Notes: generated from the letters alone by a model not told the origin. DNA of 64,000 nt from Symsagittifera roscoffensis (GCF_963678635.1 NC_087068.1:6975907-7039906), one strand, 5' to 3'; positions 50,595 to 62,507 are shown, counted from the first letter of the stretch. Numbers and translations are program-made.

Positions 50595-53500
50595 AGTTTT
50601 TATCAAAATGAAAGTATTCGTAATTTGATGGCAATCAAACGTACCACAAACAAGATTTAGTTAAATCCCTTAACGCTGCCTACTCGATTCCGTCAGTATC
50701 AAAATGTCTCTTAGATCTCTCACGACTAAATTAGTGACTCAGCTAAAGTTACACACAGGGTCTACCCAGTATTGATATAATGCTAACTCAACCCGGTTGT
50801 ATAGTATAACAGTATCACTAAGTTTCCACAAGATATAATCGACACACAAAACACAATCGATAATCAGATAAGAATATCCTACAGGTGACAGCGACCTTTT
50901 GTCAGTATCAATTTATTGCCACACAATTTATCAAGTCACTGCTTTGTTAAAATTAAACAATCTTCGATAAAAAGCAGTGATGATTCAGAAATAGATAAAT
51001 AAAACTTAGTCTTAAAGAAAAAGACTTCCCCCAATCGGAACGATCCGAAAGAACGAAGCCCAGGACACAGTCTTCTCAAGTGGGTGTGTATTTGCCTAAT
51101 ACACCCACCGAGGTCTTCTTTTGGGTGTCCTGCGATTGCCCGAGCTGTCCTACTAAGTAGCTCAAGGCAACCTCTTGGTCGAAAATTCGTCAAATCTATG
51201 AAAAAGTTCTCCCACACTCGGACTGCTCCAAGTGCACGAGAGTAGGGAACAATTCTTCTTCTCAAGTGGGTGTGTATTTGCTTAATACATCTACCGAGGT
51301 CTTCCTTTATTTGTTCCCGGATTGCCCGAACTTTCCTATTAAGTAGCTCAAGGCAACCACTCAACCTAAATCACAATCAAAAAATATCTTGTTCGGGTAC
51401 TTCTAATACACCCAATATAGAATCCAAAGTTGATCACGAATTTCCGGGTCAGAATGGGTTCTTATGACCCTGATAAGCACGCCTAATATCCTAATATGAT
51501 CCTAATTAAATGGATATTTTCCGTTTCCCAAATTGCCACAGAAGGTTTACTCAAGTCTCTTACAAGGAGGGTCGCTAGAAGGTTTAAGACACTCCGGAGG
51601 GTTACCTCGGAGGGTACCTCAATCACTCAAGTTACTTAGGAGGGTATCTTAATCACCCAAGTTACTTCGGAGGGTCCCCCTAAATTTACTAAGGAGGGTC
51701 AATAAGATGCTTAATACGCTCCGGAGGGTCACTTCGGAGGGTACCTCCAAAATTTTCAAATTTTCTGATCTCACTTGGAAGGTTCTCCTACTAGCTTCAA
51801 AAAGCGTCAAAATAAGCTAAGGGTTCTAGGGGAAGCTGTTTCAACTTCTTAGGGTGATCTCGTGGAAATTTTCCACTAAGGAGGGTTGCTAAAGGGTTTA
51901 GCTGACTCCGGAGGGTCACTTCGGAGGGTTCCCCCAAAATCAAGAAAAAGGGTTAAATCACCGCAGTAAAGCCTCTGAAAGCGGTCTACCTGACTTAAAA
52001 CTAGGTTGGCTGACACTGTCAACCTTCCCAGTTAAATAAAAAGATGTTTTGATAAAATTTCCTGCCGCTCGGAGGGTTGCCCGTTACTTGGACCCTCCGA
52101 ACCAACAAATTCTAAAAAATTTTTCTTTTCCGAAATAATCAACCCAAAAACGGTTGCGATTCGGAAAAATGGTCAAAAACGTCGACTTATGGTACCAAAA
52201 TTATCCCGATCGGATAACTAGTCTTTGAGAAATCGCCAAAAACGCGTTCGTCAAAATGGCCTTTTTCACCACCTGTATAGGATCTGAAAGACTTTTTTCG
52301 CAATTCCGGTCGAAAGTGCCTAAAAATACTTGAAATGAGCGTAGTAGCCCTGTACGGCACTGGAATAATGCAAAAAACCGGACCAAAATTGGTTTAGAAA
52401 CAAAAATTTGGCCAAAAACTATCAAATTTGGACCCTCCGATTCCTTCCTTTTCCAAACCTTAAGTCGTTAGCTCTATCCACGGAGCTACTCGGAGGGTTA
52501 CCCAAAAATTTCTCTGGTAACCGAGCACGTTATGCTAGCACGCTCCTAACGCAAAAAATTTTATTGCTCTAACTCTAAAAACTCAAAAACTCGATCCCCA
52601 AAACAGATTGACAAAATACAGAAAATTATCAAAATTTTGGTCGAAAAATTCTCGTTTTTCTAACTTCCACTGAATCTTAGCTCACGCGGTTTCTTTAATA
52701 AAGGGGATCGAACTACGTGGCTACTCTCTATATAAAAGCTTTTTGCCTATCGGAAAAGCTCGGATATCCGAAAATTTGGGGGTCTACAGTTTGGTCGAAA
52801 ATTGGTAATTTTCGACAAAAAATGGGTGTTTCTTGGGTCTAAATAGGAGATAAGTAATATATAGTAAGGACAATAATCTATAAATAGTCGTTAATAAATA
52901 GTACTATACCCTCCTTTGCACCAAAATATCCGAATTAAGACCCTTAACTCGGAAATTTGTAATCGATGGAGGGTACAATCGGACCGCGCCAATCGTGCCC
53001 CCCACCACTTAAGTTTTAAGGAAATAGTACCCGAACGATACTAAAATTGCTTCAACGATACCCAACAGTCGTTGCGGATGTTGTCCTTGATGTCCCTGTT
53101 GAGTGTGGAACACGTTGATCAGCCTGCCACTCTACCCTCCGGTCACCGGCAAAATCACCATTAACGTGCTTAAACACTCAAATTACACTCGAGGGAGGGT
53201 ACCCAACCCTTCACCAAAACACACAATCTCTCTATCAGAAACGATATAAATCAATCTGAAACAACAACAAATAGGAAGGTCAGATCACATCTCGTCCGGA
53301 AATAACATATAAACTGTCACTTTATGTTTTTTACTGTTTTTGGTCTTTTTTGGATTTTTTTTTTTTTACTGTTTTTTGTACTTTTTTGTTTTTAAATAAA
53401 TTTGTTTTTGGCTTTTTCTTGGTTATACACTATTTTTGTTTGGTTTTACGCTTTCTCTTTAATTGTTTTTGGTCCTGGGACCTCAGGACAAGCGGGCTCT

Positions 53501-53730
53501 AGATTTCCCACCTAACCCTCCGGCCCCCGGAATTTTCGGTGTTAACTAAGTTAAAAAGCTAAATTGCACTAGACGGAGGGTACGCACCTTCCCCCTAGTA
53601 CAACAACGGTCATTAAGGCCTCTAACTCGGGCTTACGCCCGGAGCGGAGGGTACGTCGCTGAAACGCTTGCTGATCATGATGGTTTCATGCCTTTAACAG
53701 GCCCACCCAGGAGCGCCATAAAAACGTCTA
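50595..53730 (-). other. 3.1-kb 5' leader of element B, repeat rich, noncoding
   Basis: No convincing ORF. It contains two tandem copies of an about 150-bp block at 51022-51360 and about twenty copies of GGAGGGT (or its complement) between 51560 and 53650. Next to the 5' LTR, on the - strand, TGGCGCTCCTGGGTGGG (53702-53718) begins 12 bases after the LTR and is a weak candidate primer binding site. Confidence 0.6.
51022..51360 (-). repeat. Leader direct repeat, spacing 186 bp
   Basis: CTCAAGTGGGTGTGTATTTG occurs at 51075 and 51261, followed in both by TAATACA, ACCGAGGTCTTC, and later AAGTAGCTCAAGGCAACC. The conserved part is about 150 bp. The minus-strand translation shows the duplication too, but the frame has no other gene character. 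Confidence 0.8.
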
Positions 53731-54611
53731 TGTAACATTCGCCCAAATATCACACAGCGACGGAGCGTAGAAAAAGTACCTATCAACGACTGGCAGGCGT
53801 CAGTTACCTTAATTCTACTCGTTTTTCACCGTCTCGACCTTGCCAGTTGATTTTCTGGTCTGTTTAGGGCAAAGTAAAAAGTTACCATTTTTAGGCCATC
53901 AGTCAAACGACTTTTGATCAGCTTTCGTTTGCATGCGAACACAACCACATAGCTGAGTCTCGGATCCTCAGACTACGTGATTGTCATTAAAAACACGGCT
54001 CGAACAACCTATTTTATTATGTTTTGTGTGACAGTTTTACATTAATTCCATTGGAGATGGATTGACCCTTTCCTCTTTCTATCTACTCATGCTCTGAAAT
54101 ATTAAATAATAACGGTGTTAATTAAGATCTAGGACATTACAGCAGCTGTTATAGTCAGTTTTCACAGTCCCTTCACATATAACAGTCTCTGGGGGACCAA
54201 GCCTCCGCTCCCGTGATTTTCTTGAGATAACACTCTTATCTCCTATATTTCGTGTCCCGGGAGGGTTCCGTGGTATTTCTCTTCCCCCCACTGAAGCCTC
54301 CGTCTCCACAAATATCTGTCGCTAAGGTCCTTATCGTGTGTTCTTGCCACGATAAGAGGCTCCGTGTTTTTCTGTCTCTGATACAACTGTTCTTCACAAA
54401 ATATGGCGTCGTTCTGATTTTCGTCTTTTTTATTCAAAATGGCCGTCTTTTTTCTATTTCTCAGAAATGTTCTTCTTCCAATCGAAATTTTAAAAATAAA
54501 AATTCTAGAACATTCTGACCCTCCGTCGCAACACTTTTTTGTTCATAAGGCCTTTAGTCACTTTTTTTTCTGTCGCGGGAAGGTTATGCTGTGTCATCCG
54601 GCAGAATGGCA
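53731..54611 (-). repeat. 5' LTR of element B (881 bp)
   Basis: Sense-strand start at 54611 (TGCCATT), end at 53731 (TGTTACA). Nearly identical to the other LTR. Contains AATAAA (minus strand, 54013-54018) and the heat-shock-type motif at 54503-54515. Confidence 0.95.
54503..54515 (-). promoter_or_regulatory. Perfect heat-shock-element motif in element B U3
   Basis: TTCTAGAACATTC: three alternating TTC/GAA pentamer cores with correct 2-base spacing, about 100 bp from the 5' end of the sense LTR, where promoter elements lie. The same motif is in the other LTR at 30947-30959. Confidence 0.45.
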
Positions 54612-54616
54612 CACAT
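54612..54616. repeat. Target site duplication CACAT, right
   Basis: Matches 30169-30173 exactly. Host sequence resumes with GCAGGGAATTTC. Confidence 0.9.
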
Positions 54617-57600
54617 GCAGGGAATTTCTTGAAGCCATTTTTTCCATCAGATTTGCAAAATCAGACTTGAGAGGAGTGTTTATTGAGTAAACGCAAAAAA
54701 AATCAAACATTTGAGTCAAATATTCCTCTACAGACATTTTCGACGGCTGTTGACAGAGGGTTCAAGTAAAAAGAGACTCTAAGGGTGTATAAAGGCACAC
54801 AAAGGAGTGAGAGGTCTTTCAATTGTTACCACTTTTTGAAATCAGAAGAAGTTTTTGAGGAAAACTATATTTTTTTAAAGGAAATTGGAAATAACTATTC
54901 ATAATGAAAAAAAAAGAAAATTCATCAAGCCGATTGGTTAACATACAACTAAGATGAAAAGTGCGGAGTGGAGTGTCCAAATTGTGTTTCCATTAAAACT
55001 ACCCAAAACAGGTTATTAAGCTGATAAAAAATACGCCCAAATAATTTGGGCCGATGAATTTTTTTAGCGAATTGAAAAAACAAAAAAGGAAATACGAAGT
55101 CAAGGTATTTAAATTACATTTTGTTTGAATCAATCAAACAATTAAAGCAGCATTTAAAAAATTCGGGCAGCATAAAAAAAACGATTTCAACATGTGCCGG
55201 TATTTTATTTAAAACAGAACATTTCGCGTTTGAACAAAAAATAGATCCTGTTCAGATTCCTTGACGTCCCAGGCATATTCGTAAACTACAGGCTAAGTTG
55301 GCCAGGAACGTAAAAAAGTTTGAATTCATTATGAACCAATAAACAAGCGAGCCGAAAGTTGTTGAGCCGAAAAATCTGATACCGATCACCAGTGTGATCA
55401 ACATTTTCCAGTGTGATAACGCTTGCTAATCGCAAGCGTAAGGATATCTATTTGAAAGAGAACCTCCAGCATTTATATCTTCAATTTTTTGCTTCCCTTG
55501 CCTCTTTTCAAGCGTTCAACAAATCAGATGTCAAATTTCCACATACCCATTAAGTTTAGTCAGTTTCTGTAGAAATCGTTTAGTAGCTTCCGACCACTGA
55601 CAACAACCGAAAACTTTCCAAAAACAAGAATAAAAACACGATTGCTGTGCAAATAGCTCGCTCTGTCATTGTGACCACTGGACATTGAGTTGAAATTAAC
55701 ATAAAAAACTCTCTTTTTTTGAAAAAAATGACAGGGCGACTGAAATAATAAAAACGCTACAAAATGGTTACTCGTTGCTTGAAAAATATTGTGCGATAAA
55801 ATTAATCCGTGTATAATTTCCGTTGGAATAATTGTAAAAAATCACGGCAGTTTTTCTCATTATTGAACAACTTTATCTTAATATTTTTAAACCTATCATT
55901 AAGTTTTTTTACGACAGCCATACTTGATAATACAGATGTGTTCTCTGAGGTATTCACTTTGAGCTTGTGTTTCTCTATTTAAAAAACACCAAGAAAATTT
56001 TTACTATTCAGAACAAAACTTTAACAATCAATAAGTTTTAATACGACAGCCATACTTGATACACAAAGGCTAAGTTGTACTTCGCATACACAAAACTGAG
56101 TGAAATAAAAAAAATCTGTCTACAAGATTTCTGAAGTGACGCACGCCAATAATGAGTCTACATAATTGGTAAGTGGCGCAAGCCAATTATGACGCATTAG
56201 CATTACCAGTAAATTTGAAAAAAGAAATTTACCAACTAACATTCCGCAGTTTATAGAGCGGGCACGTTTTAACTAGTACACGAAAAGGTTCATTAAAAAC
56301 ATTCTACCCAGATTCGAACCCTATTATTTTGTTTCGGGACTCCTTCCCTACCTCTGCGTTACAGATCCATGATACCTTGCAGCTTAAGTGCTTTTTGTAT
56401 TATAATAGTCTCTGTTGATATCCTTAGTATTGCCTTACTTTTAACTGAATTGAACAGTATTTTTTGCGACTTAGATTTGAAAGAAAAGAGAGTTCTTACT
56501 ATCACACAAGCTTTGCTTGTGTAAATACAGATGTGTTTTCTGAGGTATTCACTTTCAGCGTGTTTCCCCATTTTAAAACACACCAAGAAAACTTAAAATA
56601 TCTTCCTGTGAAACAAACAGCCAAACCACGAAGCATATTGTCCAATAAAACTCCCAAATTGTCAATGTTCAAGTTCCATAATTTCATAAGAATGATCACG
56701 TGTGAAATAATTTAAATTCAAAATCAAGAGCTTAATGATTTGAGATTGCAATTTTGCGCAAACGTTTTTACCAAGTGAGAGCTGGTCTGAGGAAAAATTA
56801 TTCAAACACTATATGCAGATGACTCAATAAGTCATTGGACAAAGGCGTTTCAACAGTTTGATTACAACCAACAACTTTTTTCTTCACATTTCAGTCATTT
56901 TTTGCAATCATTTGAAAACAGGGATTGAAAATTTGACACATGCTAGACGAAACTATATGGAAGAATCTAGATTAAACTTCTTCTAAATAGCTTACAGAAA
57001 GGACTATTCTCCAATTCTACCAACTATTCAAATTTTCCCTTTTTGAAAGCGAACCCTCCGACGTTAATAGTTTCACTTCAACTTTACATGCAAACGCGCG
57101 AGATTAGTCTTATAACACAAAAAATTGGACTGATCTACTAACACTACTCTCGCAAGCACGCTTGTGTAATTACAACGAACCTTAACCTGCTGACATGAAC
57201 GCTACTGCTCCACCGTCTACTTCCGCATTTACAAATAAGCTCGAAATTCAATTAACAATATAAAAACTATTTTCAATTATTTTAAGCTTTAAATCATAAA
57301 TCAACGTATCAAACAATTCAGCCAGAGTCGATTAAAACATAATTTTATCAATCGATTACAACGTATAGACTATTGAAAGCAAGTTAATTTCCAACTGAAC
57401 TTAACATCAACTATACCGGTTACAAATTTTTTCCAACCTTTTAGTATCAACAGCTTTTTCGCTTCACTTTGATTTCTTGTGTATAACTCAAGGCAGTTGA
57501 GCTTAAAGTATCATCAGATTTGAATAATTGCCAAAAAATTGGTTCGGAAAAAAAGACCAACCAAATTTATTCTAGCAGCTGATCTTACTCTAGCCTTTGT

Positions 57601-58114
57601 CTTTGTTTTCACCTCAATTATTTGCATAAGGTTTGAAAAATCCATTCAATAACTCTTTCTAACTAATTTCTTTTATGCCAATTTCATGCAAATTTCTGTA
57701 TCTGGGTGAGCAGATAGTAGTGACAAGCATATTTGTCATCGATAGTTAAAGGATCGTCGCTCAATTTTATTTATTGAAGAATCGCGAAATAGGCTATCGA
57801 AAATAAAACTGCAGAAAATAGTCCAAAAGTTCAGATTGGAATTCAATTTTTTTTTTAAAGATAGGACAATAAATTTGCAACGAGCTATACAGAGTTGCAA
57901 AAAGTTCGGACATACAAAATGATTAAAGAGCAATTCGCCTTTCTTGATCAAATTCTTGTTAAAAATTTGTGAAATTCTCAATAATAGATTATGTGAAAAT
58001 GGATTATGTGAAAAAGTGGATTTTTCGGAACCAGTTAATTGCTCGTTCAAATATACTCATCAGTCGAAACTTTTTTGCAACTGAATATAATACAATAATG
58101 TTCTGTTGTGTAAT
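54617..58114. other. Noncoding host sequence downstream of ARPC3
   Basis: No gene recognised. A 70-bp block beginning AATACAGATGTGTT is duplicated (55929-55998 and 56524-56592), and TACGACAGCCATACTTGATA occurs at 55910 and 56042. A minus-strand B-box-like GGTTCGAATC lies at 56311-56320 in a possible SINE or decayed tRNA. Confidence 0.5.
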
Positions 58115-58281
58115 CTACATGCGTGAGTTCTTCAACTGTTGGTTCATGAACTTCCTCTTGGCGAATGCGAGCCACCACTTGCTAGGAGCAGAGGGCGACT
58201 CCAGGTACACTTTCTCAATCAGCCTCTTGTTCGTCTCCTTCCTAAGTCTCTCCATGTACTGTGAGAAGTCACCAGGGTAGC
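58115..58281 (-). CDS. ARPC3: ARPC3, last coding exon
   Basis: Acceptor TTATTAG precedes 58281; the exon runs to TAG 58115-58117. It encodes the C-terminal part of Arp2/3 complex subunit 3, including the diagnostic PSKWWLAFAKRKFMN (family form KPSKWW...F.KR.FMN). The subunit sits at the Arp3 side of the seven-protein complex that nucleates branched actin filaments. It joins in phase with exon 61430-61560. Confidence 0.93.
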
Positions 58282-59194
58282 CTAATAAAAGACAAGGATC
58301 ATTTTAACATGATGGAAAGGACTAGTGACATTACGAGGCCAAACTGTTCATTCTCTGCATTGTAAGCGGAATCCGCAAAAAGCCAAAATCAGATTTGTCG
58401 CACAATCCGCAACATTGCTACTTTTTTGATCTTCTATGCTCGGATCGAGATGAGTCAGTTTTTTACGGCGAACCACCAAATTATCTTTTAGGAATCTTTG
58501 ACGAAAAATTCTGGATTATTTTTTGGGCTAAGAACTCCCATCCTTGAGAAGTAAGGACTCATATATATTCAGCAACATCAAATACTCGCATAGGAAAACA
58601 TTTTAAAAATTAACTAACTTGCTTACAAAAAACTAGAAATTTTCAATAAGGTTAAAAATTCGGAAGCGTAATTAACAACACAGCGACGAAGCTGTGTTTC
58701 GCAAACACTAGCGACAGCACAAAAAAAGCAGCCCTATAAAGAAAAAGTATAAATAAGCTTCAAAATAGTAAGAATTCGGCCACAACAATTCGGTTACACT
58801 AGCCACAAAAAAGCAGATAACACATGCGATGAAATTTCCAATGCTACAGATCGTAATTATAGCAAAAGTTCAATCACATGAGTGAACACTTTTAATGAAC
58901 ACTTTTATTTGCGAGTTAGGTTGGAAAAAAGATGGTTCGTATTAATATAGTACGCTCGCAGACGTGTCAGTGTACACAATAAAACTTATTAAGCTCAATT
59001 GAGAAAAAATGTCGTTATTTTATCTGGGATATTATCAAAACATATGTGACATTATTTTGTTCTGACTTTCAAAGAAATTGCAGAATGATTATGCTAGGAG
59101 TGGATTTTGAACTAAACCATTTTTTGATTTTTTTAACTATTTGATTTTACGGTAATTTTATACTATCTCTTTAAAACTCGTTAATTTGCCTTAA

Positions 59195-61418
59195 AACGGA
59201 GTCGGAACATAAAGGGCTTCGGCCCGATACATACTTGTCAACGGGCCGGGCCGCCCGTGGGCCTCAACGGGCCGGGCCGGGCCGAGGTTTTCACTTTTGT
59301 CAACGGGCCCCAACGGGCCTTACTTTTATTGACTAACTAATGTTATGTTTCAGTGCGCACTGTACAGCTTGCAGTGTGCTAAACGACATGACTACTACGT
59401 TCACTGCCGATTCACTGCAGAAACAAATTCGACGTGACACGAAGCACGAAATCTTTGCATTTGTGGAAGAAGACTCTGTGGGCACCACAAAGCACTTCAA
59501 ATCCGAAGTCTGGAAGACATTTAAACTTGTGAAAGTTGTCGCCTCTGGATTCATTTTTCAAAATTTGTGCTGCTGCCATAAGTGCGAAAGTGTTCTGTCT
59601 TACAGTACAAAAAGTGGCACATCGCATTTAAAACGACATGTGGACGGTTGTATTACAAAGAAAGTAACGGGCGCAATGAACCAGTATTTAAACAAAACAG
59701 TGACACTGACCAACGCTGAAAAAGACTCCTTAAAGTTATTAGAAATGAAACACGTGTTTCTTGGTCACCATTCGTTCAACTCTACTGAGGGACCAGGTCT
59801 AGTCGAATTGTTGCAAGGAATGGTGAATTTGGGTTCAAAACATGGTAAGTTTGACATCAAACCCCATCTGTTCGGCAGAAATACAGTTGCTAGTTGCCTC
59901 AAAGGGGAGGTCACTAAAGTCACATCAAAAATTGCGGATATTATTTCTGAGACTGCTGCGTCCGATTGTGTGTCTCTTACCTGCGACGATTACCGAAAAC
60001 TGTCGTACATTGATGTTAATGCATTTTGGATAACAAAGGAATTTGTGATGAAGAACACATTGTTGGGTCTTAAACACTTCGGAAGTGAGAGTCACAACGC
60101 CGCCAACATTACAGCGGCAATTAATCCCATATTGCAGGAGTATCAACTTGCTCGTGAAGATATTGCCGTTACAACAGATCGAGGCTCTAACATTGTTTGT
60201 GCTTTCAAACAAGAAGCACGATTTGACTGCATGTGCCATCGCTTGAACTATGTCCTCTGTGATGGCTGGAAGGAAGCAAATCTCAAGTCGCCAGAATTAA
60301 AAGAGTACAGCACGTCTGCATCTGAGCTAGTACCTTACTGTAGGACTTCGGTGGGATTGCAGGAGCAACTGCCAATTACGATTAAGTCAGGTTGTGCAAC
60401 TCGCGGCTGGACAGCAACTGAACAACGGGGTACAAGTATTGAGAAAAGCAAGGATGAACTCGCAATAGTATTGGCAGGTCGCAACAGACTATATTTACTT
60501 TCCGCTGTTAACCTGGACCTTAACCGCTCTGTGAGCATTCTGTACAAAACTTTCAGTCTTGTATTCAAGAAATTGGAGGCATCCGATTCGCCAACAATAA
60601 ACCTAGAGATTTCGTGTTATTACAAGTTACATAGTCTGCTAAAGCGTATTCCTGGTGATGAACAACCAATACTTGTTCTGAAACATTGCATTATGGATGG
60701 TTTGAACAACAAGTTTTACGGGTCCATTAAAGCAATCCATTGGCTTGGTACTTTCCTCGACCCTTCATTCCGGTCGTTTTCATTCATGCCAAAAAGCTCA
60801 ACAAGTGACTTGGAATTTACGGAAAAAACCATAAACAAATGGGTACTAGAACAAATATGTCAGTTAAAGCTAAACGCAGACGAAGAACCATCTGTTACCC
60901 GACGCCGAGTAGAGCCAACAATTCCAAATCAACAACAAGATTTCTTTTCTGATATGCGCGAAAATTTTGCCGAAGATCAGTCAATTCCTGTGGTCGAGAT
61001 AGCATATGACGAGCGGGCTTTGCGCATTTGCGATAGAAGTATACAAGTCTCTCTCAATTGCAGTTGCAGATTAAGATGTTATTCAATTTTGGAGAAAGAA
61101 CTCTGACAAGCTTCCACTGTTGTCCAGAGTTGCGCGAAAGGTGCTTGGAACGCAGGCCAGTTCCGGGCAGTCGGAGAGGCTTTACTCTGATTGCGGTCTG
61201 CCGGTATCCGAAAGACGGGCAAAACTTTCGCCTACAACCGTTGAGGCAATTGAAATGGTTTCCATGGCTTTTAAAAAGGTCTTTATAAATAAGTAAAACA
61301 ATTAATTAAAATTGTTTTGAAACAAATTTGTTTTTTACCAAAAAAGCAGCAACGGGCCCCAACGGGTCGATATTTAATAAATTCCCTGTTTATCGGGCCG
61401 CCAACGGGCTCGACTTGA
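59195..61418 (+). mobile_element. hAT-family DNA transposon in ARPC3 intron
   Basis: Contains the transposase frame 59340-61294. Both ends carry G+C-rich subterminal repeats built from CAACGGGCC (about 59237-59320 and 61350-61410), and GGCCCGATA occurs near each end in inverted orientation. Exact termini and an 8-bp duplication were not identified, so the limits are approximate. The right end lies about 12 bp from the ARPC3 exon 2 donor. Confidence 0.7.
59340..61294 (+). pseudogene. hAT transposase with BED finger, broken near 3' end
   Basis: Frame 1 runs from ATG 59340 for 588 codons to TGA at 61106. It has an N-terminal BED-type zinc finger (CCHKC...HLKRHVDGC, residues about 78-105), the catalytic TCDDYRK (about 211), TTDRGSN (about 277) and CMCHRLN (about 296). 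The conserved hAT C-terminal dimerisation signature (QFWRKN...PLLSRVARKVLG...SGQSERLYS) lies in another frame from 61084 to TAA 61294, and that frame has an in-frame TAA at 61072-61074. A frameshift around 61010-61040 plus a stop therefore separates the catalytic and dimerisation parts. This copy is probably inactive unless a small intron removes the defect. Confidence 0.85.
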
Positions 61419-61429
61419 ATTATATTTAC

Positions 61430-61560
61430 CAGTCTTGTAGAAGGCGGACAGGGGGAATGAGGAGTCTCCTGGGATGACAGTGCACTGGATGGCCAGCGTC
61501 TCCAGCTGTTTGGCAGCCGCGTCTTTGCTCGGTTTAGTCTGACCCAGCTCCATCAGACAT
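61430..61560 (-). CDS. ARPC3: ARPC3, middle coding exon
   Basis: 131 bp; acceptor AATGTAG ends at 61561 and donor GTAAATA follows at 61429. Encodes the CLMELGQTKPSKDAA region and PGDSSFPLSAFY, equivalent to the family's P-G-E-P-x-F-P-L-N-A segment. Phases match exons on both sides. Confidence 0.93.
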
Positions 61561-62271
61561 CTACATTCAGAATGATAATCAAATGACAAATTTATAACCC
61601 AACTCAAAAAAAATATATACTGATGTTGACCAACTCAGTTTATCATTTTCAAAAAAACTATGAATATTCAACACCTCAAAATAATTACACTGAACATCAA
61701 GCTAAAAATTGGTTTCAGGCTCGCAATTTTTAAATCGACGAGACTACTTAGTAGTACAGTTGCGCATCCAGAACTGTACAGAGAGATTCGAAGGATCTAA
61801 AGTTTTAATTGAACCGTACAAACCCCCCCCCCCCGCCACCCGAGTATCGTACCGTAAAATCTACACCATCGTAAGCATGTATTAATTCTGAAAACTACTT
61901 CTGTATAAAATATGCATTTCAGAAACACACACAATATGTTGATAGAGATTGAGATGAAATTGGCTTTTCCGACTGACTATTCTTCATTCGAAACCTTGCC
62001 GATTTGTTTTCAGTAGGTTGGTTTTAAAATGTAATTTCACCCCCACCCCTTCTAAAAGCGATGAGGGTGGGGTCGGATTTTCGGTTAATCTCAAACATGG
62101 GCGAACTGTCTGCAGTTACATCTCCAACATGCACTTTTCAAAACATTTTAACTCAAAGCATCTGTTCAATTATGGGCATCTATGCATTAAAACAGGAGTT
62201 AGAAGCATGAAACTTCAGACAGCATCAGAAATAATAAACCCGAAACATCTGGAACTTTCCAGTTTTTTTAC
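61561..62271 (-). other. ARPC3 intron 1 (between coding exons)
   Basis: 711 bp from donor GTAAAA (62271) to acceptor TGTAG (61561). Contains a poly-C run at about 61824 and no other feature. Confidence 0.85.
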
Positions 62272-62489
62272 CTGTGGATGTATAGCACGAGGTATATCAG
62301 AAGTCTGTCAGCATCTCCTTTGATCTCGTAATTCTTGAACAAGACAATCGCTTTGAAACAGGTGAGTGCCTCTTCTACTGCTTGGAGAGCATTCGGATCC
62401 ATGCTATCGTTGAACTGGAATCCAGGCACGTCCAGGTACATCTTAACTCCAGATAGTTTGTCATTCAGACCGGAGTGCGGAGCTGGCAT
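62272..62489 (-). CDS. ARPC3: ARPC3, first coding exon
   Basis: ATG 62489-62487 in the context GAGCCATGCC. The exon ends CAG|GTAAAA at 62272. It encodes the family start MPAPHS (MPAYHS in vertebrates) and the signature LFKNYEIKGDADRLLIY. The three exons total 171 codons against 178 in human. An acceptor-like CCTAGCAG at 62508-62515 suggests a separate upstream 5' UTR exon. Confidence 0.95.
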
Positions 62490-62507
62490 GGCTCTGTCTA
62501 TGGATCT

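Larger units (their letters stand above)
30174..54611 (-). mobile_element. Element B: giant 24.4-kb Ty3/gypsy LTR retrotransposon
   Basis: Complete unit of 24,438 bp: LTRs beginning TGTAACA and ending TGGCA on the + strand (TGCCA...TGTTACA when read in the sense orientation), flanked by a 5-bp duplication. All genes lie on the - strand. The LTRs differ by about three substitutions and two single-base indels in 881 bp, so the insertion is recent, and all five large ORFs are intact. Size, an integrase after RNase H, and additional large ORFs recall the giant gypsy-type elements reported in planarians (Burro), though no specific relationship can be shown here. Its G+C content is clearly higher than the surrounding genome. 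Confidence 0.95.
58282..61429 (-). other. ARPC3 intron 2, about 3.1 kb, containing a hAT transposon
   Basis: Donor GTAAATA at 61429 and acceptor TTAG at 58283-58282. Apart from the hAT element at about 59195-61418, it is featureless A+T-rich sequence. Confidence 0.85.

Noticed and set aside
31732-50606. Plus-strand ORFs across element B (for example 32463-32987, 48743-49255)
   Set aside because: They are antisense shadows of the large minus-strand genes, with no independent gene features.
50936-51364. 142-codon minus-strand frame in the element B leader
   Set aside because: It is an open frame across two tandem repeats; no ATG-proximal or domain evidence, and it lies far upstream of ORF1 in a noncoding leader.
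51560-53650. CRISPR-like array in the GGAGGGT repeats
   Set aside because: Repeats are 7-mers with irregular spacing in a eukaryotic retroelement leader.
53702-53718. Naming the tRNA primer for element B
   Set aside because: The candidate TGGCGCTCC site is 12 bases from the LTR and I cannot match it to a tRNA with confidence.
56296-56385. Functional tRNA gene on the minus strand
   Set aside because: Only the B box is convincing; no A box or acceptor stem pairing was found.
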